Shown here: positions 39,186-49,190 of the stretch, piece after piece
Numbering within the stretch: the stretch's first letter is position 1
How the letters are laid out: each line of letters begins with the position of its first letter
Assembly (NCBI GenBank): GCA_944384025.1
Contig: CALWRS010000014.1
Span: forward strand, 1 to 54,415
Direction: 5' to 3'
From: an uncultured Lachnospiraceae bacterium
GTDB taxonomy: Bacteria > Bacillota > Clostridia > Lachnospirales > Lachnospiraceae
Length of the DNA stretch: 54,415 nt
The notes under the pieces: model-generated
Databases searched by the model: none
Told to the model about the DNA's origin: nothing
Seen by the model: only the letters and a program-made list of their open reading frames with translations
Made by a program: the position numbers and the translations under genes

Positions 39186-40669
39186 TGTCCCGTCACCTCG
39201 TTTCTCATCGTCTCCGCTATCCGCAGAGCGTTCATTGTAGCGGCGGCTTTGTTGATGCATTCCTGGTATTCGTTTTCCGGAATGGAATCCGCTACAATTC
39301 CCGCGCCGGAGCGGACGAAAACTTTGCCGTTTTTCTTAAAGACAAGCCGGATGGCAATGCAGGTGTCCAGGTTTCCGGTAAAATCCAAATAGCCGATTGC
39401 GCCGCCGTAAATTCCGCGCTTGTTGTTTTCCAGGCGGTTAATGATTTCGCAGGCGCGAATTTTTGGCGCTCCAGAAAGCGTTCCAGCGGGCAAAACAGCC
39501 GCAACCGCGTCAATGGCGCTCTTTCCTTCCTGAAGCTGTCCGCGCACCGTAGAGCCGATGTGCATAACGTGCGAAAAGCGCTCGATGGACAAGTATTTTT
39601 CTACCTCAACCGTTCCGAACCGGCTGATTTTCCCAAGGTCGTTTCTGCCAAGGTCAACGAGCATGTTATGCTCCGCCAGTTCCTTCGGGTCGGAGAGCAG
39701 TTCCGCTTCTAAGGCGCGGTCTTCTTCGTCTGTCCTTCCGCGCCGCCTCGTTCCTGCCAGAGGAAACGTGTGCAGCACGCCGTCTTCCAGCTTTACAAGC
39801 GTTTCCGGCGATGCGCCGGCAATCTCCGCCGTGTCGGAGGAAAAATAAAACAGATAAGGCGAAGGGTTGGTTGTTCGCAGCACGCGGTAGGCGTTTAGCA
39901 GGCTTCCTTCGTAGGACGCTTCCAAGCGGTTTGACAAAACAACCTGGAAAATATCGCCCTCGCGAATATAGCGCTTCGCGTCTTCTACCATTTGGCAATA
40001 CGCTTCCTTGTCAAACAGTGAGCTCATCTCGGAAGTCATATGCCCGGGCGTATCGGCGTCCGGCGTTCCGTTGTAAATCAAATCTGCCATTTCCGCCAAC
40101 TCTTTTTTCGCCCGCTCGTATTCCGATGCAAGCGCATCCAGCCGCACATTGACAATCAGCACAATCTTTTGCCGGAAGTTATCAAAGGCGATTACGCGGT
40201 CAAAAAGCATCAAGTCCACGTCTTTAAAGTGCTCTTTGTCCTGCGCGTCAAGATGCAGGCTCGGCTCGGCATATTGAATGTAGTCGTAGGAAAAGTAGCC
40301 GACCAGTCCGCCGGTAAAAGGAGGCAGCCCCGGAATTCTCGGGCTTTTGTGTTCTTCCAAAAGACGGCGAATGTAGCTGTCGGGGGAGTCGGTTGTGATT
40401 TGTGTTTTCGTATCGGCCGTCACTGTCAAAACGCCGTTTTCACACGTTAGTTCCAGCGTCGGAGCATAGCCAAGAAACGTGTAGCGTCCCCACTTCTCAT
40501 TGTCCTCCATGCTTTCAAGCAAATAGCAGTGGCTGCTTACTTTTTTTAAAACCCGCAGCACTTCAATGGGGGTGCGCACGTCCGCGTAGATTTCGCGGGC
40601 AATGGGGAGCATCCGGTATTTTCCGGATGCAGCGTAAGTTTTTGCTTCTTCCAGAGTTGGGAAAATCAT
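39182..40669 (-). CDS. trpE: Anthranilate synthase component I
   Basis: This 495-residue enzyme turns chorismate into anthranilate. Seen: the feedback-site motif YLLESMEDNEKWGRYTFLGY, and in the catalytic half GDIFQVVLSNRLEASYEGSL, FPLAGTRRRGRTDEEDRALE, HNMLVDLGRNDLGKISRFGT, LPAGTLSGAPKIRACEIINR and the final VRSGAGIVADSIPENEYQEC. AGGAGG precedes the start. It is the first gene of the operon, directly behind the T-box terminator. Confidence 0.97.
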   Translation of the reverse strand: MIFPTLEEAKTYAASGKYRMLPIAREIYADVRTPIEVLRVLKKVSSHCYLLESMEDNEKWGRYTFLGYAPTLELTCENGVLTVTADTKTQITTDSPDSYIRRLLEEHKSPRIPGLPPFTGGLVGYFSYDYIQYAEPSLHLDAQDKEHFKDVDLMLFDRVIAFDNFRQKIVLIVNVRLDALASEYERAKKELAEMADLIYNGTPDADTPGHMTSEMSSLFDKEAYCQMVEDAKRYIREGDIFQVVLSNRLEASYEGSLLNAYRVLRTTNPSPYLFYFSSDTAEIAGASPETLVKLEDGVLHTFPLAGTRRRGRTDEEDRALEAELLSDPKELAEHNMLVDLGRNDLGKISRFGTVEVEKYLSIERFSHVMHIGSTVRGQLQEGKSAIDAVAAVLPAGTLSGAPKIRACEIINRLENNKRGIYGGAIGYLDFTGNLDTCIAIRLVFKKNGKVFVRSGAGIVADSIPENEYQECINKAAATMNALRIAETMRNEVTGQ

Positions 40670-40749
40670 AAGAACCTCCTTTTTTTCGTTTTAGAGGAGG
40701 GTTTTTGGAAATCTTGCGGCTGCAAGCGGGAAGGGAAGGTTCCCACGGC

Positions 40750-41000
40750 ATAAAAAAAACCCATCCTCGATAAAATCAAGGACGAGTTAACTACCCGCGG
40801 TGCCACCTTGTTTTGCGGAAAATCCGCACGCTTTCCGGGATTCCATCAAACCCCTGACAACTAACGTATGTCTTGCGTCGCAGAATACTCAGCTTTCGCT
40901 TTTGACTGCGCCCTCCGCGGTCCATTTATATGCTTGCGTTCTGCCCGATCTCAGCACCCCGGGCTCTCTGTGAGTGCACGACATATGTTATCTCCGCATC
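40750..41000 (-). promoter_or_regulatory. Trp-specific T-box riboswitch of the trp operon
   Basis: The minus-strand leader has T-box hallmarks in order: Stem I with AGAGAGCCCGGGGTGCTGAG, a specifier loop AAATGGACC with TGG (Trp codon) at 40922-40924, and the conserved AAGGTGGCACCGCGGG bulge at 40794-40809 that pairs with the uncharged tRNA 3' end. The terminator CGTCCTTGAT-TTT-ATCGAGGATG then eight T follows (40752-40784). Uncharged tRNA-Trp would stabilise the antiterminator and switch on trpEGDCBA. Confidence 0.95.
40752..40784 (-). terminator. T-box-controlled intrinsic terminator
   Basis: A ten-base-pair stem with two G-U pairs and a T-run, the off-state of the T-box, 83 bases before trpE. 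Confidence 0.85.
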
Positions 41001-41013
41001 AACGGTTTAGCAC

Positions 41014-41042
41014 AATGTAGCACCGCCTTTTAGAATTGTCAA
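41014..41042 (-). promoter_or_regulatory. trp operon promoter
   Basis: On the minus strand, TTGACA, 17 bp, TACATT, immediately upstream of the T-box leader. Confidence 0.75.
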
Positions 41043-41071
41043 GAGCCGAAAAAATATTTTTCTCCTTTTTT

Positions 41072-42487
<1,416 letters not shown>

Positions 42488-44344
42488 TTAATTTCCTCCT
42501 TTTTTCAGCTCTAAAAAGGGACGGCCCTCGGCGGCGTCTTTGGTGCAGATTTTTAAATCGGCATAGTCCGCGTAGTTTATAACGATAACGGACGTCGTCA
42601 AATCGTACCCCTCTGCTTTGATTTTCTCTGCGTCAAATTCAATGAGCGGCTGTCCCGGCGTAACCCTTTCGCCGCCTTTAACAAGCGCCCGAAAGTACTT
42701 TCCTTTTAGGTTTACGGTATCGATGCCGATGTGAATCAAAAGCTCGGCTCCGCTATCGGTTGTCAAATTGACGGCGTGCGCCGTGTCAAATACGGATTCC
42801 ACCAAAGCGTGCGCGGGCGAAACTAAAAGACCTGCTTCCGGGACGATTGCGGCGCCGTCACCAAGCACTTTATCGGCAAACGTCGGGTCACCAACTTCTT
42901 CAAGCGGCAGCACTGCGCCCCGAACAGGAGAAAAGAGCACTTCCCCGTCTTTTCCTTCTTCTTTTTCGCGCGCTTCCTTCGGGTCTTCAAAGCCCAAAAG
43001 AAACGTCGCAAAAAACGCAACGGCAAAAGCAATCGCGCAGCCGATAACCGCGTTTGTAATGTTGCTAAGCCCTTCTGTTCCGATATAGCCCGGCAGCGCC
43101 AAAAGTCCGGGAGAGCCGGAGGTGTAGCGCCCTACGCCGGTAATTCCAAGGTATAACCCGGAGACGGCGCCGCCGATGCTTGCGGCAATCAGCGGTCTTT
43201 TTAGCTTCAGGTTTACGCCGTAAAGGGCAGGCTCGGTAATTCCGCACACCGCCGTAATTCCAGAGGAGTAAGCTTCCTGCTTCATGCGCCGGTTTTTGGT
43301 CTTTACCGCGACCGCAAACGCCGCGCCGCCCTGCGCAATGTTCGAGCCAAGCATTCCCGGGCCGACGATGGTGTCAAATCCCGCCGTAGCGATATTGTTG
43401 ATGCCAATCGGAATCAGTCCGTAATGCGTGCCGGTCATAACAAGATACGGAGAGGCTGCGCCAAGCAAAAGCGGAACAAGCCAGCTTGCATAACGGTTCA
43501 GATAGCGGATGCCCTCCGCAAGGTAGTCGCCAAGAATCGTTCCAAGCGGGCCAAGAAGCGTAATCGCTACCGTTCCGGTTATTACAAGCGTAAGCAGCGG
43601 CTTTGTAAAAAAGCGGACGGGCTTTGGCGAAATTTTGTCGGCAAACGGCTCTACATAAGACATGACCCAGATGGTTAGCATAATCGGAATTACCGACGAA
43701 GCGTACGTAGCGGGAGTGACCGGAAGGCCAAAAAAACGAAGCGCTCCGCCGGACTGCTGCGCATTACTAAGCAGCGAAATAAAATTCGGGTGCAGCAAAA
43801 TTCCTGCCATAGACATTGCCATTACGGGATTGCAGTTTAATTTTCGTGCGGCGGAATAGGCGATAAGAAACGGCAAAAAGTAAAAGGCTGCGTCGGAAAA
43901 CACGACGAGAATGCTATAAGTCTGCGACGCAGTGTCAATCCATCCAAACGCGGCCAAAAGCGCCATAAAGGCTTTTAAAATTCCGGCGCCGGTAATTGCG
44001 GGAATAATGGGCGTAAAAATCCCCGCCAGGGCGTCAAGAAAGCGAACTGCCGCGCCGCGCTTGTCGCCGCTGGGATCTTTTTCGCCGGTCTCTTCCCCAA
44101 AGCGCCCCATTTGATTTAACTCGCGGTAAACGTTAGCAACGTCGCTTCCGATTACAACCTGAAACTGTCCTCCCTTGCTTACAACACCCATAACGCCTTT
44201 CGTTTCCTCTAGGTGTGCACGGTTTGCCTGCGCTTCGTCCTTTAAATGAAACCGAAGACGCGTGGCGCAGTGGGTAAACGACACAATGTTTTCCTCGCCG
44301 CCCACATCGTCCAAAATTGATTTTGCAAGTGCTTTATAGTCCAT
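42488..44344 (-). CDS. Beta-glucoside PTS transporter, EIIBCA fusion
   Basis: This 618-residue fusion reads IIB first (Cys in VSFTHCATRLRFHLK), then a ten-helix-type IIC domain (residues ~100-455), then IIA with the phosphorylated His in GAELLIHIGIDTVNLKGKYF. It takes up and phosphorylates beta-glucosides at the membrane (BglP/BglF type). No LicT/BglG antiterminator gene, and no clear RAT hairpin, is seen upstream, so control is unknown. Upstream it is divergent from an amidohydrolase gene. Confidence 0.94.
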   Translation of the reverse strand: MDYKALAKSILDDVGGEENIVSFTHCATRLRFHLKDEAQANRAHLEETKGVMGVVSKGGQFQVVIGSDVANVYRELNQMGRFGEETGEKDPSGDKRGAAVRFLDALAGIFTPIIPAITGAGILKAFMALLAAFGWIDTASQTYSILVVFSDAAFYFLPFLIAYSAARKLNCNPVMAMSMAGILLHPNFISLLSNAQQSGGALRFFGLPVTPATYASSVIPIMLTIWVMSYVEPFADKISPKPVRFFTKPLLTLVITGTVAITLLGPLGTILGDYLAEGIRYLNRYASWLVPLLLGAASPYLVMTGTHYGLIPIGINNIATAGFDTIVGPGMLGSNIAQGGAAFAVAVKTKNRRMKQEAYSSGITAVCGITEPALYGVNLKLKRPLIAASIGGAVSGLYLGITGVGRYTSGSPGLLALPGYIGTEGLSNITNAVIGCAIAFAVAFFATFLLGFEDPKEAREKEEGKDGEVLFSPVRGAVLPLEEVGDPTFADKVLGDGAAIVPEAGLLVSPAHALVESVFDTAHAVNLTTDSGAELLIHIGIDTVNLKGKYFRALVKGGERVTPGQPLIEFDAEKIKAEGYDLTTSVIVINYADYADLKICTKDAAEGRPFLELKKGGN

Positions 44345-44370
44345 GTCTGCCTCCGCGATTTTCTTTGGTG

Positions 44371-44451
44371 GCTAGTATCGGCGGCAATGCAAAAAATTAT
44401 GCAAAGCTGCCGCGCCGGAAGGATATTTCGAAAGAGCAGACGCATACTAGC
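44371..44451. repeat. Inverted repeat in the bgl/amidohydrolase divergent region
   Basis: GCTAGTAT (44371-44378) and ATACTAGC (44444-44451) are perfect complements, 65 bases apart, in the 131-bp region between divergent starts. It may be a pair of operator half-sites, or chance. Confidence 0.3.
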
Positions 44452-44475
44452 AAAAAAGCGGCGCAGGAGGATATT

Positions 44476-45630
44476 ATGCTTTGGATTAAAAATGGAACGG
44501 TTCTGACGATGGACGGCGATTTGCGCTTTTCTCCGGGATGCGTCGGCGTAAAAAACGGGAAGATTGCCTATGTCGGAGAGGACTGCGGCGAAAAACAGGG
44601 CGATACGATTCTTGACGCCTTTGGCGGCGTTATTATGCCGGGTCTTGTGGAAGCGCATTGTCACATCGGGATACAGGAAGATAAAATGGGCGCGGAGGGC
44701 GACGACTGCAACGAGGGAACCGAGCCGGTTACGCCTTGGCTTCGCGCCATTGACGCCATCAACCCGATGGACCCTGCGTTTCACGCTGCAATTCAGGCGG
44801 GAATTACTTCCGTTATGGTTGGTCCCGGCAGCGCGAACGTTGTCGGCGGACAGTTTGTTTTTATGAAGACGCACGGGCGCACCATGGAAGAGCGGATTGT
44901 GAAGTTTCCGGCGGCAATGAAAGTCGCGTTCGGAGAAAATCCAAAGACGCTTTACGGCGGAAACAATACGATGCCGGCGACGCGGATGGCCATTGCAGGG
45001 CTTTTGCGGCGCGAGCTTGCGCGGGCGCAGCGCTACCGGGAGGAAAAAGAAGCGGGAGGCGACGGCTTTGTGGAAGACTTTACGCTCGAGCCGTGGCTTT
45101 TTGTGCTTCGCGGAGAAATTCCGCTAAAGGCGCACGCGCACCGCGCGGACGATATCCTAACGGCCATCCGGATTGCAAAAGAGTTCGGCTTGCGTATGAC
45201 GCTTGATCACTGCACGGAAGGGCATCTCATAGCCGATGAGATTTTAAAAAGCGGATTTCCCGCCATTTGCGGGCCGCACCTTGCAAGCCGAAACAAGCCG
45301 GAAATTAAAAACGCCGACTTTAAAACGCCGGGGATTTTGGCAAAGAAAGGGATTTTAACAGCCATTACGACCGACCATCCGGTGTCGATGATTCCGTATT
45401 TGCCAATTTGCGCAGCTTACGCGGTAAAAAAGGGAATGGAGGAAATGGAGGCGCTTCGCGCAATTACGGCAAACGCCGCCAAAATCTGCGGCGCAGCTAA
45501 GCGGGTCGGAAGATTAAAGGAAGGACTGGACGCGGACGTCGCCGTCTTTAGCGGCAGCCCTATGGAAGTTCGCGCCGAGACGCTTTATACAATCATCAAC
45601 GGAGAAATCGTCTACCGGAAAGGCGATTGA
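44476..45630 (+). CDS. Amidohydrolase-superfamily metal hydrolase
   Basis: This 384-residue protein has the metal motif MPGLVEAHCHIGIQED (His-x-His), PLKAHAHRADDI with further His, LDHCTEGHL, and the Asp in ITTDHPVSMIPYLPICAAYA, followed by RAITANAAKICG and LKEGLDADVAVFSG. These fit the imidazolonepropionase/dihydroorotase-like subgroup of cyclic amidohydrolases and Xaa-Pro dipeptidase-like proteins. Substrate unknown. AGGAGG stands before the ATG at 44476; the frame is open upstream to 44317 without start signals. Confidence 0.88.
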   Translation: MLWIKNGTVLTMDGDLRFSPGCVGVKNGKIAYVGEDCGEKQGDTILDAFGGVIMPGLVEAHCHIGIQEDKMGAEGDDCNEGTEPVTPWLRAIDAINPMDPAFHAAIQAGITSVMVGPGSANVVGGQFVFMKTHGRTMEERIVKFPAAMKVAFGENPKTLYGGNNTMPATRMAIAGLLRRELARAQRYREEKEAGGDGFVEDFTLEPWLFVLRGEIPLKAHAHRADDILTAIRIAKEFGLRMTLDHCTEGHLIADEILKSGFPAICGPHLASRNKPEIKNADFKTPGILAKKGILTAITTDHPVSMIPYLPICAAYAVKKGMEEMEALRAITANAAKICGAAKRVGRLKEGLDADVAVFSGSPMEVRAETLYTIINGEIVYRKGD

Positions 45631-45710
45631 ACGAAAAAAGGGGCTTTTCTTTCGTGGCTATCCGTGCTAAAATGTTACTGATCTTATCTAACCTAAAGGA
45701 GCGTTTGGCT

Positions 45711-46721
45711 ATGAGCATTGAAAACCGTCTGGCGGCAAAAAAAAGAAGCCAGAAAGCCAGAAGAAGAGCATCCGTGAACAAAGCGGTAAAAATCCTTCTG
45801 ACTATATTAATCCCGCTTGTCGTTGTGGGAGCGATCGTGGGGATTTACCTGAATTATCAATCGAAGAAAATTGAATACAGCAAGTACGTAACAGCAGACG
45901 GATCCATCGACGGCGTAACAGCAAAGGATTATCTGTCGGTGCTTGCGGATTATAAAAATATGGACATTACCCTTTCTGATTACGAACCGACCGAAGAAGA
46001 AGTAGAAGAAGAAATCGAAGACCTGTACGAAGACGTGCAGAAGGAAGAAGAGGAAGAAGAGGAAGAAGAGGAAAAAGAAACTACGAGCGGTACAAGCTCG
46101 GAATCGGACGAAGCCGAGGATACGGACACTGAAGATTCGGACAAGGAAGACGAAGAAGATACCGAAAGCGTTTTGGACAAGATTACGGACGCATGGGTTG
46201 CCGAGCACTTTGAAGAAGAGCTGGGCGAAGACTACGAGTTTACGAAAGACGGGTTTGTGGAATACGTTACCGACACCGTCCGCGAAAACAAGCTGGCCAG
46301 CCTGCGTTCCGACATTAGCACCTGGTTAAACGAAAACAGCACGATTCGCGAATACCCGAAGAAATATACGAAAAATCTGATCCAGATTTACCGAAACGAA
46401 GAAAAAGAAGCGTTCGAATCGTACGCTGCTTTTTATGCGCAGTATAACTACAACACCGTATACGACATTTACGGCGGCAAAGACCAGTTTGAAGCGGCCA
46501 TGGAAAAAAACGCCAAATCCGAAGTGAAGACGACGTTGATCTGCCTTGCCATTTACGACGAGCTTGGACTTACGACGGCGGATGCGGACGTAGAAAAATA
46601 TTACACGGAAGATCAGGGCCAGGACTACGACGGACTGGTTGAGCGGTATGGAAAGGAATATCTGAAGCTGCAGTACAAATGTGCGCAGGTGCTGGATTAT
46701 CTGGAAGACAGCGTTCAGTAA
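45711..46721 (+). CDS. Membrane-anchored protein with acidic stalk and trigger-factor-C-like domain
   Basis: This 336-residue protein has a very basic cytoplasmic N-terminus (AAKKRSQKARRRASVNK), one membrane helix (residues ~26-48), then an extracytoplasmic part. Residues ~85-105 read like the start of a trigger-factor C-terminal region (DYEPTEEEVEEEIEDLYEDV), interrupted by a long acidic low-complexity run (ten or so consecutive Glu, then Ser/Thr/Asp/Glu), and resume as a helical domain to the end. This is like a chaperone fragment moved outside the membrane. No peptidyl-prolyl isomerase domain is present. AAAGGAG precedes the ATG; a terminator follows. Confidence 0.7.
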   Translation: MSIENRLAAKKRSQKARRRASVNKAVKILLTILIPLVVVGAIVGIYLNYQSKKIEYSKYVTADGSIDGVTAKDYLSVLADYKNMDITLSDYEPTEEEVEEEIEDLYEDVQKEEEEEEEEEEKETTSGTSSESDEAEDTDTEDSDKEDEEDTESVLDKITDAWVAEHFEEELGEDYEFTKDGFVEYVTDTVRENKLASLRSDISTWLNENSTIREYPKKYTKNLIQIYRNEEKEAFESYAAFYAQYNYNTVYDIYGGKDQFEAAMEKNAKSEVKTTLICLAIYDELGLTTADADVEKYYTEDQGQDYDGLVERYGKEYLKLQYKCAQVLDYLEDSVQ

Positions 46722-46745
46722 ACAGGTAACACAGAAACACGGAAG

Positions 46746-46773
46746 CACGGGCAGTTAAGGCTGCCCGTGTTTT
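46746..46773 (+). terminator. Rho-independent terminator
   Basis: Nine-base-pair stem CACGGGCAG / CTGCCCGTG, loop TTAAGG, then TTTT. It ends the anchored-chaperone-like gene, 33 bases ahead of the next start. Confidence 0.85.
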
Positions 46774-46801
46774 GATATCAGGGGGATGGAAAGGAGAATG
46801 T

Positions 46802-47608
46802 ATGCCGGCTGCATATGCGCACAAAAAATTTGGCATTGAAGTTTTTCACGCGCTTTCAAGCGATACAAAAGAGCGGATTCGTCGCAACTTACCTTACTAC
46901 TTGATTGGGCTGCACGGCCCCGACATTTTGTTTTTTCACTATCCGGAAAACAACGGCGCGATTGCCGCATACGCATCGACGCTGCATCACAGTTCGTTTC
47001 GCGAATTTTACTCGCGCGCAAAAAAGATTCTCAAGTATGAGGCGAGCGAAGAAAAGTTCGCTTACCTTTGCGGCGTTTTGTGCCATTTGTATTTGGACGC
47101 CTTTTGTCATCCATACGTCGTTTGGGCAACGGAATCGTATGGAGTTACGCACGGAAAATTGGAGATGGAGCTGGAGCGCAGCCTGTTAGAGCAAGACGGC
47201 TGCAACCCTTTAACGTACCCGACAACCGCGCACATAGGAATTTCCAGAGAATACGCCCGTCACATCGCTCCGTTTTATGAAGGCGTGAGAGAGAAAGAAA
47301 TATATCGCTGCCTTTGGGGGTACCGGCTGGTAAGCACGGCGACAAGACGCTCGGATCCGTTTAGCCGCCAGGCGGTCTGCGGAGTAATGTCCGCTCTTGG
47401 CTGGCAGCATAAGGTGGCAAGTCTTGTGATGAGCCGCCAGCCCAGCAGCCTTTGCCGGCCTGCGGTAAGGCAGCTGCGATGTCTTTTCTCATCCGCGGTA
47501 GAGCCCGCGAAAAGAGCGGTGGACGGACTTTCGGAATCGTTGGCAGCTGACGATTTCCCGGAATATACAGAATTTACGTTTTATGAAAAACAGGGAGGTA
47601 GCGTATGA
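46802..47608 (+). CDS. Zinc-dependent phospholipase C-like protein
   Basis: This 268-residue protein begins PAAYAHKKFGIEVFHALSSD and carries several His and Asp in the pattern of the zinc-dependent phospholipase C/S1-P1 fold: LIGLHGPDILFFHYPEN, STLHHSSFREFY and YLCGVLCHLYLDAFCHPYVV. This group is widespread in clostridia and uncharacterised. No signal peptide is evident, so a cytoplasmic role is possible. It overlaps the next kinase gene by 4 bases (ATGA-type), suggesting co-translation. Confidence 0.78.
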   Translation: MPAAYAHKKFGIEVFHALSSDTKERIRRNLPYYLIGLHGPDILFFHYPENNGAIAAYASTLHHSSFREFYSRAKKILKYEASEEKFAYLCGVLCHLYLDAFCHPYVVWATESYGVTHGKLEMELERSLLEQDGCNPLTYPTTAHIGISREYARHIAPFYEGVREKEIYRCLWGYRLVSTATRRSDPFSRQAVCGVMSALGWQHKVASLVMSRQPSSLCRPAVRQLRCLFSSAVEPAKRAVDGLSESLAADDFPEYTEFTFYEKQGGSV

Positions 47609-48540
47609 TTTACACACTGACTTTGAACCCCGCAGTTGACAAAACGGCGATTGTGGACGACTTTGTGCTTGGCGGCGTAAATCAGCTAAAGGGCTGTATT
47701 ATAGACGCCGGCGGAAAAGGCATTAACGTCTCTAAGACGCTTCGTGCATTGAACAAGCCGAACATGGCGCTTGGGTTTATTGGCGGAACGTACGGGGAGC
47801 AAATCCGGCAGGAGCTTATGAAATTGATGATTATGTCCGACTTCGTGACCGTTAGCGGAGAGACCCGTTGCAACTTAAAGGTGCAGTCGGTCTTTGGCAT
47901 GACCGAGTTTAATGAGCCGGGTCCGAAGATTCAACCCTCGGAACTGTCGCAGTTATTGATTCGACTGGAGCGATACGCAAAGCCGAACAATCTCTTTGTG
48001 CTAAGCGGCAGCCTTCCGGAAGGCGTTCCAAACGATATTTACAAACAGATTATCGAGATGCTGCATCAAAGAGGATGTCGGGTTTTGCTTGACACAAACG
48101 GCGAGGTGCTGCGCATAGGAATGGAAGCGCGCCCGGAGTACTTAAAACCGAATTTGAAGGAGCTGCTTTACCTTTTTGACCGCACGAACGACTTTGAAAC
48201 TTCTGAGGAGTTGATTGCGTGGGCAAAAGACAGAGCGGTGGAGCTTTTGCAAAACGGCGCGCAATTTGTTGCTGTGTCGCTTGGCGAGCTGGGCGCTGTG
48301 TTTACCGACGGCTTAGAGACGATGCACGCGCCTGCGATGGACATCCCTGTGCTTTCGCCGGTTGGCGCGGGCGACGCGATGACGGCGGCGATTGCTTACG
48401 GCGTAGATTCCGAAATGCACTTCCGCGACATTGTGCGCTACGCGATGGCGGTATCCGCCGGAGCTTGCATGACGGAAGGAACGAAGCCGCCAAGTAAGGA
48501 CGATATTGTAAAACTTCTTCGGCAGCTTGGTCCCGTTTAA
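47605..48540 (+). CDS. 1-phosphofructokinase/tagatose-6-phosphate kinase-type PfkB kinase
   Basis: This 311-residue PfkB-family sugar kinase starts MIYTLTLNPAVDKTAIVDDF, with the GGKGINVSKTLRALNKPN signature and the ATP-site SPVGAGDAMTAAIAYGVDS. This family subset (LacC/FruK) phosphorylates fructose 1-phosphate or tagatose 6-phosphate. No PTS fructose transporter is next to it, so the substrate is open. The ATP-Mg anion-hole Asp is present in the GAGD motif. Confidence 0.9.
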   Translation: MIYTLTLNPAVDKTAIVDDFVLGGVNQLKGCIIDAGGKGINVSKTLRALNKPNMALGFIGGTYGEQIRQELMKLMIMSDFVTVSGETRCNLKVQSVFGMTEFNEPGPKIQPSELSQLLIRLERYAKPNNLFVLSGSLPEGVPNDIYKQIIEMLHQRGCRVLLDTNGEVLRIGMEARPEYLKPNLKELLYLFDRTNDFETSEELIAWAKDRAVELLQNGAQFVAVSLGELGAVFTDGLETMHAPAMDIPVLSPVGAGDAMTAAIAYGVDSEMHFRDIVRYAMAVSAGACMTEGTKPPSKDDIVKLLRQLGPV

Positions 48541-48551
48541 GGTGAGCGGCG

Positions 48552-49190
48552 TTGAAGAAGAAAAAAGTGATTCTTTGCGGAGGAGCCTTTCTGGCGCTTG
48601 CCGGGCTTTTAGCGTTTGTTGCGTGGCTTGACTGGCGAAACGGCCGCGTTGTTTTAAAAGTAGCAAATTATCGCCTGCTTACGTGCGACGCTGAAAACCC
48701 GGAGGAGCTTACGGAGCAGATTCTTGCGGCGTTAGTGGAAAACAGCCGCTTTGGAGGCGGGCTTGAGGAGCTGACAGAGAAGCATTATCAGGAGGCGATG
48801 GCCTATTTCGTAGAGGAAGCGGAGTATTTTTCGCTTTCTCTTTCCGACTATCTGGAACGCTTTTACGACAGTTCCGAAGAAGAGTTTCGCCGCCTTACAA
48901 AAGAGAGCGCCCGGCAGACAGCGAAGGAAGAAGCGGTTCTTGACGCGATTGCAAAAGAAGAGGGCATTGTGCTTTCGGACGCAGCGTTTAAAGAGAGGCT
49001 TCCCGCATATATGGAAGATTATGGTTATACGGACGAGCAGAAATTCCTGCGGGAACACGACGAAGATGCGCTGCGGGAGGCCATGCGCAGGGATTTGGTG
49101 ATGGAACGGATAGTTGCTTATCTGAAACAAAAGTGGGAAATGGATGGTCGTTATGGGGAAGGTATATACGGTACGATGCAAAGGTCTTGA
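48552..49190 (+). CDS. Exported/anchored trigger-factor-C-like protein
   Basis: This 212-residue protein has a KKKK N-terminus and one membrane segment (residues ~6-26), then a helical region. Residues ~130-200 (EEAVLDAIAKEEGIVLSDAA, EDYGYTDEQKFLREHDEDAL, MERIVAYLKQKW) resemble the C-terminal chaperone domain of trigger factor. It starts at TTG 48552 behind AAGGTGAG, 11 bases after the kinase stop. It is the second protein of this kind within 3 kb. Function unknown. Confidence 0.65.
   Translation: MKKKKVILCGGAFLALAGLLAFVAWLDWRNGRVVLKVANYRLLTCDAENPEELTEQILAALVENSRFGGGLEELTEKHYQEAMAYFVEEAEYFSLSLSDYLERFYDSSEEEFRRLTKESARQTAKEEAVLDAIAKEEGIVLSDAAFKERLPAYMEDYGYTDEQKFLREHDEDALREAMRRDLVMERIVAYLKQKWEMDGRYGEGIYGTMQRS

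Noticed and set aside
44345-44475. BglG/LicT-type antiterminator (RAT) site before the PTS gene
   Set aside because: No RAT consensus or adjoining terminator could be recognised in the 131-bp spacer.
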